Shown one piece after another: positions 8,336 through 15,736 of a stretch of DNA of 17,715 nucleotides. Made by a program: the position numbers and the translations under genes. Each line of letters opens with the position of its first letter. The stretch's first letter is position 1. The notes below the pieces were generated by a model. That model made no database searches. It was not told the DNA's origin and saw only the letters and a program-made list of their open reading frames with translations. This DNA is from DASRWT01 sp046728035 (GTDB taxonomy: Bacteria; Methylomirabilota; Methylomirabilia; Rokubacteriales; CSP1-6): the NCBI GenBank assembly GCA_046728035.1, contig JBKPDT010000159.1:1-17715 (forward strand), written 5' to 3'.

Positions 8336-11300
8336 TCAGGAGCAGCCGGTCGTGGTGCCGCAAGTGATGCACTTGAGACAGGTGCCGTTGCGCACCATGG
8401 TGAACTGGCCGCAGTCGCCGCACGGGTCGCCCTCGTAGCCCTTGAGCCGCGCCAGGTCCGACGCCGAGAGAATCTTCAGCTGGGCGACGGTGCCGCTGCC
8501 CCCGGACAGGGGGGCGGCGGCCCGCGCGGTGCTCGCCGGATCGGGCGCGGTCGCCGCGACGGCGGGCCCAGGCGAGGGGACGATGGCGACCGCCCCCTGG
8601 CCGACCTTGTTACCGAGCGTGTCGCTGCGAAGGTCCTCGTCCGGCACGTGCGAGAGGTCGGTGCGGCCGAGGTACGAGATGGCGAGCTCGCGGAAGACGT
8701 AGTCGATCACCGAGGTCGCCATCTTGATCCGGTCATTGCCCACGACCATGCCGTTGGGCTCGAAACGCGTGAACACGAAGGCGTCCACGAACTCCTCGAG
8801 GGGCACCCCGTGCTGGAGTCCCAGCGAGATCGCGATGGCGAAGCAGTTCATGAGGCTCCGGAAGGCCGCGCCCTCCTTGTGCATGTCGAGGAAGATCTCG
8901 CCGAGGGTACCGTCCTCGTAGTTGCCCGTGCGCAGGTACACCTTGTGGCCGCTCACCACCGCCTTCTGGGTATAGCCGGCCCGACGGTCGGGGAGGCGAT
9001 GGCGCTCACGCAGGTACTTGGTCACCACGCGCTCGGTCATCTTCTCGGCCACCGCCTCCACATCCGCCGCGGCGGCGTCTTCCTCGTCGGTGGTGGCGTT
9101 GAGGGGCTGGGAGAGCTTGGAGCCGTCGCGGTAGAGCGCCACTGCCTTAAGCATGCTGCGCCACGAGGTGTGATACGCCTGCTTCACGTCCTCGACCGTC
9201 GAGTCCGACGGCATGTTGATGGTCTTGCTGATGGCGCCGGAGAGGAAGGGCTGGGCGGCCGCCATCATCCGGATATGGGCGTCCACCGCGATGAAGCGTC
9301 GACCCTTCTTGCCGCAGCGGTTGGCGCAGTCGAACACGGGCAGATGCTCGTCGCGCAGGTGGGGAGCGCCTTCCACCGTCATGGTGCCGCAGACGTAGTC
9401 GCTGGCCGCCTCGATCTGGGCCTGGGTGAAGCCGAGGGCGCGGAGGAGGTTCCCGTTCCATTCCGCGAGCTGGGCCTCGTTGAGGCCGAGGTGGCGCGGG
9501 ACGTAGCCCTGGCCGAGGGTCCAGGGATTGAAGGCGAAGGTGAGGTCGAAAGCCCCCTCGAGGGCGCTCTCGATGCGGGCCAGCCCGGCGTCGTCGAACC
9601 CCTTGGCGCGGAGGCTCTCGGGATTGATGAAGGGGGCGCCGCGGAGGGTCTTGCGCCCCACGCAGTAGGCGATGATGTCGTCGATCTGGTCGACGCCGTA
9701 GCCGAGCGTGCGGAGGGCGATCGGAATGCTCTGGTTGATGATCTTGAAGTAGCCCCCGCCCGCCAGCTTCTTGAACTTGACGAGCGCGAAGTCCGGCTCG
9801 ATGCCGGTGGTGTCGCAGTCCATGACGAGGCCGATGGTGCCGGTGGGCGCGAGCACGGTGACCTGGGCGTTGCGGTAGCCGTATGCCTCGCCGAGCGTGA
9901 GCGCGCGGTCCCACGTCTCGCGCGCCGCCTGCACCAGATCCCCGGGGCAATGAGAGGGATCCACCCCACGGGGCTTGATGGTGAGCCCTTCGTACACCGG
10001 GGGCGCGGCGTTGTAGGCGGCCCGGCGATGGTTGCGGATCACCCGCAACATGGGCTCCCGGTTCCGCGCGAAGCCGGGGAAAGGCCCGAGGTCGCGCGCC
10101 ATCTCCGCGGAGGTGGCATACGCCTCCCCGTGCATGATGGCGGTCAGCGCTCCGCAGATCGTCACCGCCTCCGGCGAGTCGTAGGGGATGCCCTGGCGCA
10201 TCAGCACCGTGCCCATGTTGGCGTAGCCGAGGCCGAGGGTCCGGTAGTCCCAGCTCCTCTGGGCGATGGCCGCGCTCGGGTAGGCGCCCATGAGCACGCT
10301 GATCTCGAGGACCAGCGTCCAGAGCCGGCAGGCGTGGCGGAAGCCCTCGATGTCGAAGCCACCGTCGGCTGCCCGCAGGAACTTGGCGAGGTTGATGGAG
10401 GCGAGGTTGCACGCGGTGTCGTCCAGGAACATGTACTCGGAGCAGTTATGGACCATGAGGCCGCCCGCCACGAAGTGTGCGGTGGCTTCCTCGGTGAGGT
10501 CATAGACGTCGGCCTCTCCGACTGCCTCGACGGAGGCCACGGCGTCCGTGAGCTCGTCGTGGTAGGTCCCGACCTCCGCGTTGAGCCGGGCCAGGGCGGC
10601 GGCCTTCGGACTCTCGGCATGGAAGCCGATCTCTCGCTCGAAGACGAAGCGCGAGGACCGGCTGATCCGCAGCGAGAACATGGGCGCCACCGGATACTCC
10701 CGCCGGCCGCCCTTGCCGTCGGGGAGCAGCGTCATCGTTGTCCCGCCGCGGCGATCCCCGTAGAGCTTGGACTTGATGCCGAAGGAGAGGAGCAGGAGCT
10801 GGACCTGGCGCAGGAGGGTCTCCGAGGAGGAGTCGAGCGCCACGTACTGCGACTTCTCGCCGTAGTTTGCCACGGTGCCGTCGGCGGTGAAGAGCCCGCG
10901 GAGCACTGCGGAGAGCGCCAACCGGTCCAGCTCGAACACGGCGGGGGTGAACCGCTTGCCCTCGGCGCCCTCGTCGAGCACGGCGAGCTGGCGGAACACG
11001 TCCACCACGGGCCGGGAGCCGAAGGCGAGCCGAGCCCCCGACCCGGCCCGCACCACGGAAACGCCGTCATTGCGCCCGACCGAACCCACCGCCTTCAACG
11101 CGGCCTTCTCCATATTCAACGCCGCGGCCACCGCGCCCAGCACGCCCGCCTCGGCGGAGTGCATGGTGAGAGTGATCGTCAGCTGCTCGCGTCCAGCGAT
11201 GGTGGAGCGAGTCAGGCGTCCGTCGCCGACCGCGACGCCGATCCCGAGAGCGAGATCTGCGTCGAGCACGCGCCGGCCGAAACCGCTCCCCTGGAGGTAG

Positions 11301-12937
11301 ATGCGGTCGCTCTGTCGAAGGTCCCGGACGGCGACATCGCCTCGATCCACCGTCAAGACCTTGTGGTCTTCCGTGATCTGGACCTCGTAGCCGGCTCGGG
11401 TCCGCAGGCGGAAGACGGGCTTGCGCCCCGTCGGGAAGATCCGGGTCACGAGGTGGGGCTGGCCATCGGCGCCGATGACCCGGGCCGACCGGCCCACCAG
11501 GGTGTCGATCCGTTGCCAGCCGTCGGCCGTCGCGACCAGGGTGTCGCCGGTCACACACGGATTCGACGCGTTGATCCTCCCGTCCTCGGGGCAGGTGTGC
11601 CACTCGTTGATGGTGGTGTCGAACTGCACGCCGGGATCGGCGCAGGCCCAGGCCGCGTAGGCGATCTCGTCCCAGAGGGTGGCCGCCGGAATTCGCTTCG
11701 AGATCTTGCCGTCGGTGCGCCGGCGCAGCTCCCAGTCGCCTCCCGCCTCCAGCACGTCGAAAAAGCCGTTGGGGACGCGGATGCTGTTGTTGGAATTCTG
11801 GCCGGAGACGGTGAGGTAGGCGTCGCTATCCCAGTCGGTGTCGTACTCGGGGAAGACGAGCTCGGTCACGCCCTGGCCGGCGAGCTGGAGGGCGCGCTGG
11901 ATATAGCCTTCCGGCACCAGGGCCGCGCGCGCCTCGCGCAGGGCGGCCCGGAGTCCAGCGTTCCGCTTGGGATCAGCGTCGATGCGGTCCGGCTGGAGCG
12001 CATCGGGCCGGCAGGCCGCCATCACCGCCTGGAGCCGCCGCTTGCCCAGCCGCGAGCCCGCCACCAGGGCCGCGACCTTCTGCTCCTCGATCACCTTCCA
12101 GCGGATGAACTCCATCACGTCCGGATGGTCGAGATCGAGGCACACCATCTTGGCGGCGCGGCGCGTGGTGCCGCCCGACTTGATGGCGCCCGCCGCTCGG
12201 TCGCCGATCTTGAGGAAGGACATGAGGCCGGAGGACTTGCCGCCGCCGGAGAGGGGCTCGTTCTCTCCACGCAGGCCGGAGAAGTTCGATCCGGTTCCGG
12301 AGCCGTACTTGAAGATGCGCGCCTCGCGCGTCCAGAGGTCCATGATTCCGCCGTCATTGACGAGGTCGTCGGTGACGGACTGGATGAAGCAGGCGCTCGG
12401 CTGCGGCCGCTCGTACGCCGAGGTCGCCCGGGTGAGCGCGCCCGACTCAGGGTCCACGAAGTGATGGCCCTGGGCCGGGCCGCTGAGTCCGTACGCCCAG
12501 TGCAGGCCCGTATTGAACCATTGGGGCGAGTTGGGCGCAGCGACCTGGGCGGCCAGCATGTGGCAGAGCTCGTCGTAGAAAGCCTTGGCATCGGTCTCGG
12601 TGTCGAAGTACTGATACCGCCGGCCCCAGTGCGTCCAGGCGCCGGCCAGTCGGTGGAAGACCTCACGCGCGTCGCGCTCGCCGCCCAGCACCAGCTTGCC
12701 GTCCCGATCGCGGATCGGCTCGCCGTCGGGACCGGTCTGGGGCACGCCCGCCTTCCGGAAATACTTCTGCGCGAGGATGTCGGTCGCTACCGCCGACCAC
12801 GCCGCGGGCACCGCGATGCCCTCCTGACGAAAGACCGTCGAGCCATCCGGGTTCTTGATCTCCGAGGTGCGGAGATCAAACTCGATCCCGCTGTAAGGGC
12901 TCTGGCCGTCTCTGGTATAGCGGCGGGGAATCTTCAT
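8336..12937 (-). CDS. nrdJ: Class II (adenosylcobalamin-dependent) ribonucleotide reductase NrdJ, intein-containing
   Basis: Reduces ribonucleotides to deoxyribonucleotides using a thiyl radical generated from adenosylcobalamin. The 1533-residue precursor comprises a 1162-residue host protein plus a 371-residue intein. Host motifs are PNSPQWFNTG (135-144), PQPSACFIQSV with C183 (the active-site redox cysteine), and NP (459-460) rejoined to CSEYMFLDD at 832. C832 is the expected thiyl-radical cysteine, N459 and E834 its usual neighbours, and C843 in TACNLAS the second redox cysteine. The nucleotide-binding loop PTGTIGLVMDCDTTG starts at 1031. A TSCPD-like domain (about 1310-1420) and a Cys-rich tail (CGDC at 1506, CLKCITCG at 1520, C1532) follow. 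The ATG at 12937 has an AGGAGG-type site with about 5 bases of spacing. A promoter and NrdR-like operators lie upstream. No nrdA/nrdB-type gene is in the window. Confidence 0.97.
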   Translation of the reverse strand: MKIPRRYTRDGQSPYSGIEFDLRTSEIKNPDGSTVFRQEGIAVPAAWSAVATDILAQKYFRKAGVPQTGPDGEPIRDRDGKLVLGGERDAREVFHRLAGAWTHWGRRYQYFDTETDAKAFYDELCHMLAAQVAAPNSPQWFNTGLHWAYGLSGPAQGHHFVDPESGALTRATSAYERPQPSACFIQSVTDDLVNDGGIMDLWTREARIFKYGSGTGSNFSGLRGENEPLSGGGKSSGLMSFLKIGDRAAGAIKSGGTTRRAAKMVCLDLDHPDVMEFIRWKVIEEQKVAALVAGSRLGKRRLQAVMAACRPDALQPDRIDADPKRNAGLRAALREARAALVPEGYIQRALQLAGQGVTELVFPEYDTDWDSDAYLTVSGQNSNNSIRVPNGFFDVLEAGGDWELRRRTDGKISKRIPAATLWDEIAYAAWACADPGVQFDTTINEWHTCPEDGRINASNPCVTGDTLVATADGWQRIDTLVGRSARVIGADGQPHLVTRIFPTGRKPVFRLRTRAGYEVQITEDHKVLTVDRGDVAVRDLRQSDRIYLQGSGFGRRVLDADLALGIGVAVGDGRLTRSTIAGREQLTITLTMHSAEAGVLGAVAAALNMEKAALKAVGSVGRNDGVSVVRAGSGARLAFGSRPVVDVFRQLAVLDEGAEGKRFTPAVFELDRLALSAVLRGLFTADGTVANYGEKSQYVALDSSSETLLRQVQLLLLSFGIKSKLYGDRRGGTTMTLLPDGKGGRREYPVAPMFSLRISRSSRFVFEREIGFHAESPKAAALARLNAEVGTYHDELTDAVASVEAVGEADVYDLTEEATAHFVAGGLMVHNCSEYMFLDDTACNLASINLAKFLRAADGGFDIEGFRHACRLWTLVLEISVLMGAYPSAAIAQRSWDYRTLGLGYANMGTVLMRQGIPYDSPEAVTICGALTAIMHGEAYATSAEMARDLGPFPGFARNREPMLRVIRNHRRAAYNAAPPVYEGLTIKPRGVDPSHCPGDLVQAARETWDRALTLGEAYGYRNAQVTVLAPTGTIGLVMDCDTTGIEPDFALVKFKKLAGGGYFKIINQSIPIALRTLGYGVDQIDDIIAYCVGRKTLRGAPFINPESLRAKGFDDAGLARIESALEGAFDLTFAFNPWTLGQGYVPRHLGLNEAQLAEWNGNLLRALGFTQAQIEAASDYVCGTMTVEGAPHLRDEHLPVFDCANRCGKKGRRFIAVDAHIRMMAAAQPFLSGAISKTINMPSDSTVEDVKQAYHTSWRSMLKAVALYRDGSKLSQPLNATTDEEDAAAADVEAVAEKMTERVVTKYLRERHRLPDRRAGYTQKAVVSGHKVYLRTGNYEDGTLGEIFLDMHKEGAAFRSLMNCFAIAISLGLQHGVPLEEFVDAFVFTRFEPNGMVVGNDRIKMATSVIDYVFRELAISYLGRTDLSHVPDEDLRSDTLGNKVGQGAVAIVPSPGPAVAATAPDPASTARAAAPLSGGSGTVAQLKILSASDLARLKGYEGDPCGDCGQFTMVRNGTCLKCITCGTTTGCS
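10445..11557 (-). mobile_element. LAGLIDADG intein inside NrdJ
   Basis: Residues 461-831 of the precursor form a complete 371-residue intein. Block A is CVTGDTLVATADGW (Cys1 = C461). Block B is ITEDHKVLT (T522, H525). Two LAGLIDADG-type motifs are LGIGVAVGDGRL (D572) and LRGLFTADGTV (D686). The C-terminal splicing end is VYDLTEEATAHFVAGG, then LMVHN (H830, N831), followed by Cys+1 (C832). All residues needed for class 1 splicing and both endonuclease acidic residues are present, so it looks active for splicing and possibly for homing. Removal restores the conserved host sequence NASNPCSEYMF. Its codon use looks like the host gene's, which suggests long residence or a donor of similar GC content. 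Confidence 0.96.
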
Positions 12938-12971
12938 ACGACCCTCCTCGAACGGTCAAAAGCAGCGTCGC

Positions 12972-12992
12972 GGACGTTACGTGGACGTTACG
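12972..12992. repeat. 10-bp direct repeat in the nrdJ 5' leader
   Basis: GGACGTTACG occurs at 12972-12981 and again at 12983-12992, one base apart (11-bp period). It lies between the predicted start of transcription and the ribosome binding site of nrdJ. Function is unknown; a protein-binding site or replication slippage are both possible. Confidence 0.6.
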
Positions 12993-13008
12993 GTCTAAAA
13001 GCAACGAA

Positions 13009-13024
13009 GCCCAAGATATTGTGG
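13009..13024 (-). promoter_or_regulatory. NrdR-box-like site, nrdJ-proximal
   Basis: On the minus strand the site reads CCACAATATCTTGGGC. It matches 12 of 16 positions of the NrdR-box consensus acaCwAtATaTwGtgt as I recall it. It covers the predicted -10 of the nrdJ promoter, so a bound NrdR repressor would block RNA polymerase. It pairs with a second box exactly 16 bases upstream. NrdR is a dNTP-sensing repressor of ribonucleotide reductase genes and acts at such box pairs. Confidence 0.7.
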
Positions 13025-13042
13025 TCCCCCGCAGTGAGTCAA
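13013..13042 (-). promoter_or_regulatory. nrdJ sigma70-type promoter
   Basis: The -35 element is TTGACT (13042 down to 13037; five of six), followed by an 18-bp spacer and -10 TATCTT (13018 down to 13013; four of six). Transcription would start near 13006, giving a leader of roughly 70 nt. That is too short for a cobalamin riboswitch. Confidence 0.6.
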
Positions 13043-13056
13043 CCTTTATTTAGTGC
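13041..13056 (-). promoter_or_regulatory. NrdR-box-like site, nrdJ-distal
   Basis: On the minus strand the site reads GCACTAAATAAAGGTT, matching 11 of 16 consensus positions with the better half at CACTA. The gap to the proximal box is 16 bp and the centre-to-centre distance is 32 bp, about three helical turns. That is the spacing typical of NrdR operators. It abuts and overlaps by two bases the predicted -35. Confidence 0.62.
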
Positions 13057-13084
13057 TTGTGAGCATCTTCTCAACCCGCGGGCC

Positions 13085-13164
13085 TGTGGATGATGTGGAT
13101 GATGGTGGACAACTTCGCGAGCGACGAAAAGATGCGTGGTTTGGTGCCGCACGGCTGTGGATGA
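13085..13164 (+). promoter_or_regulatory. Three DnaA-box-like TGTGGATGA repeats upstream of nrdJ
   Basis: TGTGGATGA occurs at 13085-13093, immediately again at 13094-13102, and at 13156-13164. Each differs by one base from TGTGGATAA, the reverse complement of the classic DnaA box TTATCCACA. They lie between the divergent nrdJ and NYN-protein genes. DnaA control of nrdAB is established in E. coli; a similar role here is inference. Confidence 0.42.
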
Positions 13165-13180
13165 GACGCAGCGCGGCGCG

Positions 13181-13195
13181 TACAATGTCCGCGCC
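13181..13195 (+). promoter_or_regulatory. Probable -10 element for a leaderless NYN-protein transcript
   Basis: TACAAT (13181-13186) matches five of six bases of the sigma70 -10 and ends 9 bases before the ATG at 13196. Transcription would begin at or within a few bases of the start codon. No Shine-Dalgarno sequence precedes that ATG, which fits a leaderless mRNA. The matching -35 region (about 13158) is poor and overlaps the third DnaA-like repeat. Confidence 0.45.
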
Positions 13196-13729
13196 ATGCA
13201 CTGGATGGTGGACGGTTACAACGTCATCCGGCGCGATCCCAGTCTCGCCTCGCAGGAAGCGGTGAGCCTGGAAGCCGGGCGTGCGGCGCTGTGCCGGCTC
13301 CTCGCCCGGACAGCGAAAGCGTCCGGCGAGAGATTCACGGTGGTCTTCGACGGCGCCGGGGGTGGAGGCATCGCGGGCGGGCGGACGGCGGTGACCGTGG
13401 TCTTCTCGAGTGCCCGCGAGACGGCCGATCGCGTGCTCGTCCGGCTGGCGGCGAGAGGCGGTGCGGTGGTGTCGAATGACCGCGAGGTGCGCCGCGCCGC
13501 TGAGCGCGCCGGGGCCATCGCCGTCACCACGGACCAGTTCCTCGCCCGGATCGAGACCCTGGCCGGTGCCGGGGCGCCGGCGGGGGCGGGGGATGAGGTC
13601 GGCGCTCCTCATATGAAGGAAGAGGAAGGGGATGATCCCGAGCCGCCCCGGAAGGGCAATCCACGCCGGCTCCCCCGAAAACGCCGCGCCGCCGTCCGCG
13701 CCCTCGGCCGTCTTCGCCGACTAACCTGA
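13196..13729 (+). CDS. YacP-like NYN-domain protein (putative RNA-binding/ribonuclease)
   Basis: A 177-residue protein of the YacP/Rae1-type NYN (PIN-like) family. Members bind RNA, and Bacillus Rae1 is a ribosome-associated endoribonuclease. Family motifs are MVDGYNVIRRDP (D6), FTVVFDG (D52), the ETADRVLVRLA helix (D78) and VVSNDREVRRAAERAGA (D95), which supply the acidic residues of a PIN-like active site. The NYN domain occupies about 1-120. The rest is a Gly/Ala hinge, an acidic patch (KEEEGDDPEP) and a strongly basic tail (RKGNPRRLPRKRR) that could contact RNA. The ATG at 13196 is chosen because the fold begins at once after it. The frame opens earlier at 13136 but that part has no family match, and there is no ribosome binding site at 13196. 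The next gene starts 26 bases after its stop, so they may be co-transcribed. Confidence 0.85.
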   Translation: MHWMVDGYNVIRRDPSLASQEAVSLEAGRAALCRLLARTAKASGERFTVVFDGAGGGGIAGGRTAVTVVFSSARETADRVLVRLAARGGAVVSNDREVRRAAERAGAIAVTTDQFLARIETLAGAGAPAGAGDEVGAPHMKEEEGDDPEPPRKGNPRRLPRKRRAAVRALGRLRRLT

Positions 13730-13755
13730 TCGAGCATTCGATGATGGAGGCTACT

Positions 13756-14637
13756 ATGCACGTCGGCTTCGCTGGAACCGGCAACATGGGCCGCCCCATG
13801 GCAGCCAATATTCTCAAGGCCGGCCATCCGCTCACCGTATTCGATCTGAGCCCGGCGGCTACCGCCCCGCTCGAGCGTTCGGGCGCGACGCGCGCGGCCG
13901 ACCTTCCGGCCCTGGCGGGGTCGGTTCGGGTGACCCTCCTGAGCCTTCCGGACGCGCGGGCGGTGGAGGCCGCGCTCTTCGGCTCACCGGGTGCCCCCGG
14001 CCTCATGGCCGGTGCCAAGTCCGGCGACTTCATCTTCGATCTCTCGACCGTGGGACCGGCGAGCACGCGGAGCCTGGCCGCCCGGGCCGCGCGTCAAGGC
14101 GTGCGCCTCGTGGACGCGCCGGTGAGCGGCAGCGTGAGCGGGGCGGAGGCAGGCACGCTCGCCGTCATGATCGGTGCGCCCGAGGCCGACGTGAAGCCCT
14201 TCGAGTCCATCTTCCGTGCCATCGGCAAGAACCTCTTCTTCCTGGGCGAGGTGGGCAAGGGGAACATTCTGAAGCTCCTCAACAATTACGTCGCGCTGAC
14301 CAACCAGGCCGCCCTCTGCGAAGCGATGGCGCTCGCCGACCGCTTGGGGGTGGCGCGCCAGACGGTGGGCGAGGTGGTCGGCAAGAGCTCGGGGGCGAGC
14401 TTCATCCTCGAGCGGAAGCTGGCCGCGCTCGTGAAGCACGACTACCGCCCGGGCTTCTTCGTGGATCTCGCCCGCAAGGACTTGGGGCTCGGGCTCGATC
14501 TGATGGCCGAAACGAAGGGTGAGAGCGTGGTGGGGCGGGCGGCGTGGGAGCTTTACGGACGCGCGAGCGCGGCGGGGCTGGGCAAGCTCGACAGCTCCGG
14601 CTTGCTGGGACTCCTGGAGCCCCGCGCTACTCCCTGA
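13756..14637 (+). CDS. Beta-hydroxyacid dehydrogenase, 3-hydroxyisobutyrate dehydrogenase family
   Basis: An NAD(P)-dependent oxidoreductase of 293 residues, normal for the HIBADH/GarR/glyoxylate reductase family. The N-terminal Rossmann fold has GFAGTGNMGRPMAANI (3-19). VFDLSP with acidic D30 at the end of the second strand favours NAD over NADP. The substrate-binding block is DAPVSGSVSGAEAGTLAVMIG (120-140). GKGNILKLLNNY carries the catalytic lysine K173 and N177, and ARKDLGLGLD (K241) contacts the cofactor. The ATG at 13756 is preferred over 13741 because GGAGG (13746-13750) lies 5 bases before it and the Rossmann strand follows directly. The true substrate (3-hydroxyisobutyrate, tartronate semialdehyde or another hydroxyacid) cannot be told from the sequence. 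It follows the NYN gene on the same strand, and its last 11 bases overlap the end of convergent mlaA. Confidence 0.93.
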   Translation: MHVGFAGTGNMGRPMAANILKAGHPLTVFDLSPAATAPLERSGATRAADLPALAGSVRVTLLSLPDARAVEAALFGSPGAPGLMAGAKSGDFIFDLSTVGPASTRSLAARAARQGVRLVDAPVSGSVSGAEAGTLAVMIGAPEADVKPFESIFRAIGKNLFFLGEVGKGNILKLLNNYVALTNQAALCEAMALADRLGVARQTVGEVVGKSSGASFILERKLAALVKHDYRPGFFVDLARKDLGLGLDLMAETKGESVVGRAAWELYGRASAAGLGKLDSSGLLGLLEPRATP

Positions 14638-15676
14638 TCTGCCGAGCGCGACGCTGGAGGTAGGCGTTGCGGACCGCGGTGTAAAGATCCACCGTGGTCT
14701 CCTCGACGCCCTCGAAGAGCTCGAGGTTCAGCGACCGCTCATTGACGAGGTTGACCACCCTCATCACCAGTCGCTCCCAGATGAAGGGTATGTAGTAGCT
14801 GAGCGGGTCCATGGCCCCGTCCACCCCAAAGCCGATGCCGTCGCGGACAGTCATGGGTGGCAGGAAGGGGAGCACCAGGAACGGTCCCGGCCCCATTCCC
14901 CAGACACCGAGCGTTTGCCCGAAGTCTTCCTTGCTGGGCTCGATTCCCCACTCCCGCTTGGCCATGTCCCACAGCCCGCCGATCCCCACCGTCGAGTTGA
15001 TCAGAAAGCGCGCGAGCTCGCGGCCCGCGCCCGACCACTTGGCCTGGAGCAGGCTGTTCACGAACCGCGGCACGAAGTTGATGTTGCTGAAGCCGCGGTC
15101 GATCATGCGCTGGAGCTCGTCGGGCACGACGGAGTTGTAGGCTTCGGCGACGGGCTTGAGGACGTACTTGTCCAGGTTGTAGTTGAACCTGAACATCTTC
15201 TCGTTGAAGGCTTCCCAGGGGTCGTACTCCTCGACGGGGGGCTCGAGCGGCGGGCCGCTGTCGCGCGTGGCCTGGGCGATCGTCATCGTGCCGGCGAGGG
15301 CGAGGAGATACGGCGTCATCTGCGCGTCGGTGATCGGCTCCATCGGCAAGGGCTCGACGGCAATCTCGGCCGTGGCCGCGGGGACCGCGTCCTCGCTTGT
15401 GGCGACGGGCTCGGCCGTCCCTTCGGCGACCGATTCGGGCGCCGCCGCGACGGCGGCCTCGGAGCCGGCGCGCTCGGGGACGACGGGGGCGGTCACGCTC
15501 GCCGCGAGCAGCGCCTGGGTATCGGCATGGAGGCCGCCCGAGACGGAGCCGCAGCCGCCGAGCGCGAGCCCGCCCGCCACGAACAGCAGGCCCAGCAGCC
15601 GGTCGAAGGCGCGCGCCCTCCTCATCGACCGGGCCTGTGAGCCCTTGCCCATCGACACATCCGATCTCGCGTGCAC
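14627..15676 (-). CDS. mlaA: MlaA/VacJ-family outer-membrane lipoprotein
   Basis: Component of the Mla phospholipid-transport system that keeps the outer membrane asymmetric. The protein has a basic, hydrophobic signal peptide and a lipobox LGGC with acylated C42. A 108-residue Ala/Pro/Glu-rich linker (43-150) precedes the MlaA domain (about 152-340). Domain motifs are YDPWEAFNEKMFRFNYNLD, FVPRFVNSLLQAKW, LARFLINSTVGIGGLWD, EDFGQTLGVWG and LPFLPPMTVRDGIG. At 349 residues it is longer than E. coli MlaA (about 250), mostly because of the linker. The GTG at 15676 is chosen because GGAGGGAG lies 7 bases upstream. ATGs at 15652 and 15625 would also keep the signal peptide but lack a good site. No mlaBCDEF genes are present here, so it stands alone. 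It has its own upstream region divergent from the KAS III gene. Confidence 0.93.
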   Translation of the reverse strand: MHARSDVSMGKGSQARSMRRARAFDRLLGLLFVAGGLALGGCGSVSGGLHADTQALLAASVTAPVVPERAGSEAAVAAAPESVAEGTAEPVATSEDAVPAATAEIAVEPLPMEPITDAQMTPYLLALAGTMTIAQATRDSGPPLEPPVEEYDPWEAFNEKMFRFNYNLDKYVLKPVAEAYNSVVPDELQRMIDRGFSNINFVPRFVNSLLQAKWSGAGRELARFLINSTVGIGGLWDMAKREWGIEPSKEDFGQTLGVWGMGPGPFLVLPFLPPMTVRDGIGFGVDGAMDPLSYYIPFIWERLVMRVVNLVNERSLNLELFEGVEETTVDLYTAVRNAYLQRRARQIRE

Positions 15677-15736
15677 GCGGACTCTCCCTCCGGGGCAGAC
15701 ATTCGAAGCTGATTGACTCGACGTGAACAAGCAACG

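Noticed and set aside
12938..13006. Cobalamin riboswitch upstream of the B12-dependent nrdJ
   Set aside because: Considered because of the cofactor, but the predicted leader is only about 70 nt and shows no B12-box-like sequence that I can recognise.
8648..13093. A plus-strand open frame of 1481 codons antisense to nrdJ
   Set aside because: It is open because high-GC codon use removes stops on the opposite strand. Its translation is low-complexity, rich in His/Glu/Val/Gly, with no family motifs, while the minus strand encodes a clear NrdJ with intein.
13085..13103. CRISPR-like repeat
   Set aside because: The 9-bp units are directly adjacent with no spacers; they fit DnaA-like boxes or a simple tandem repeat.
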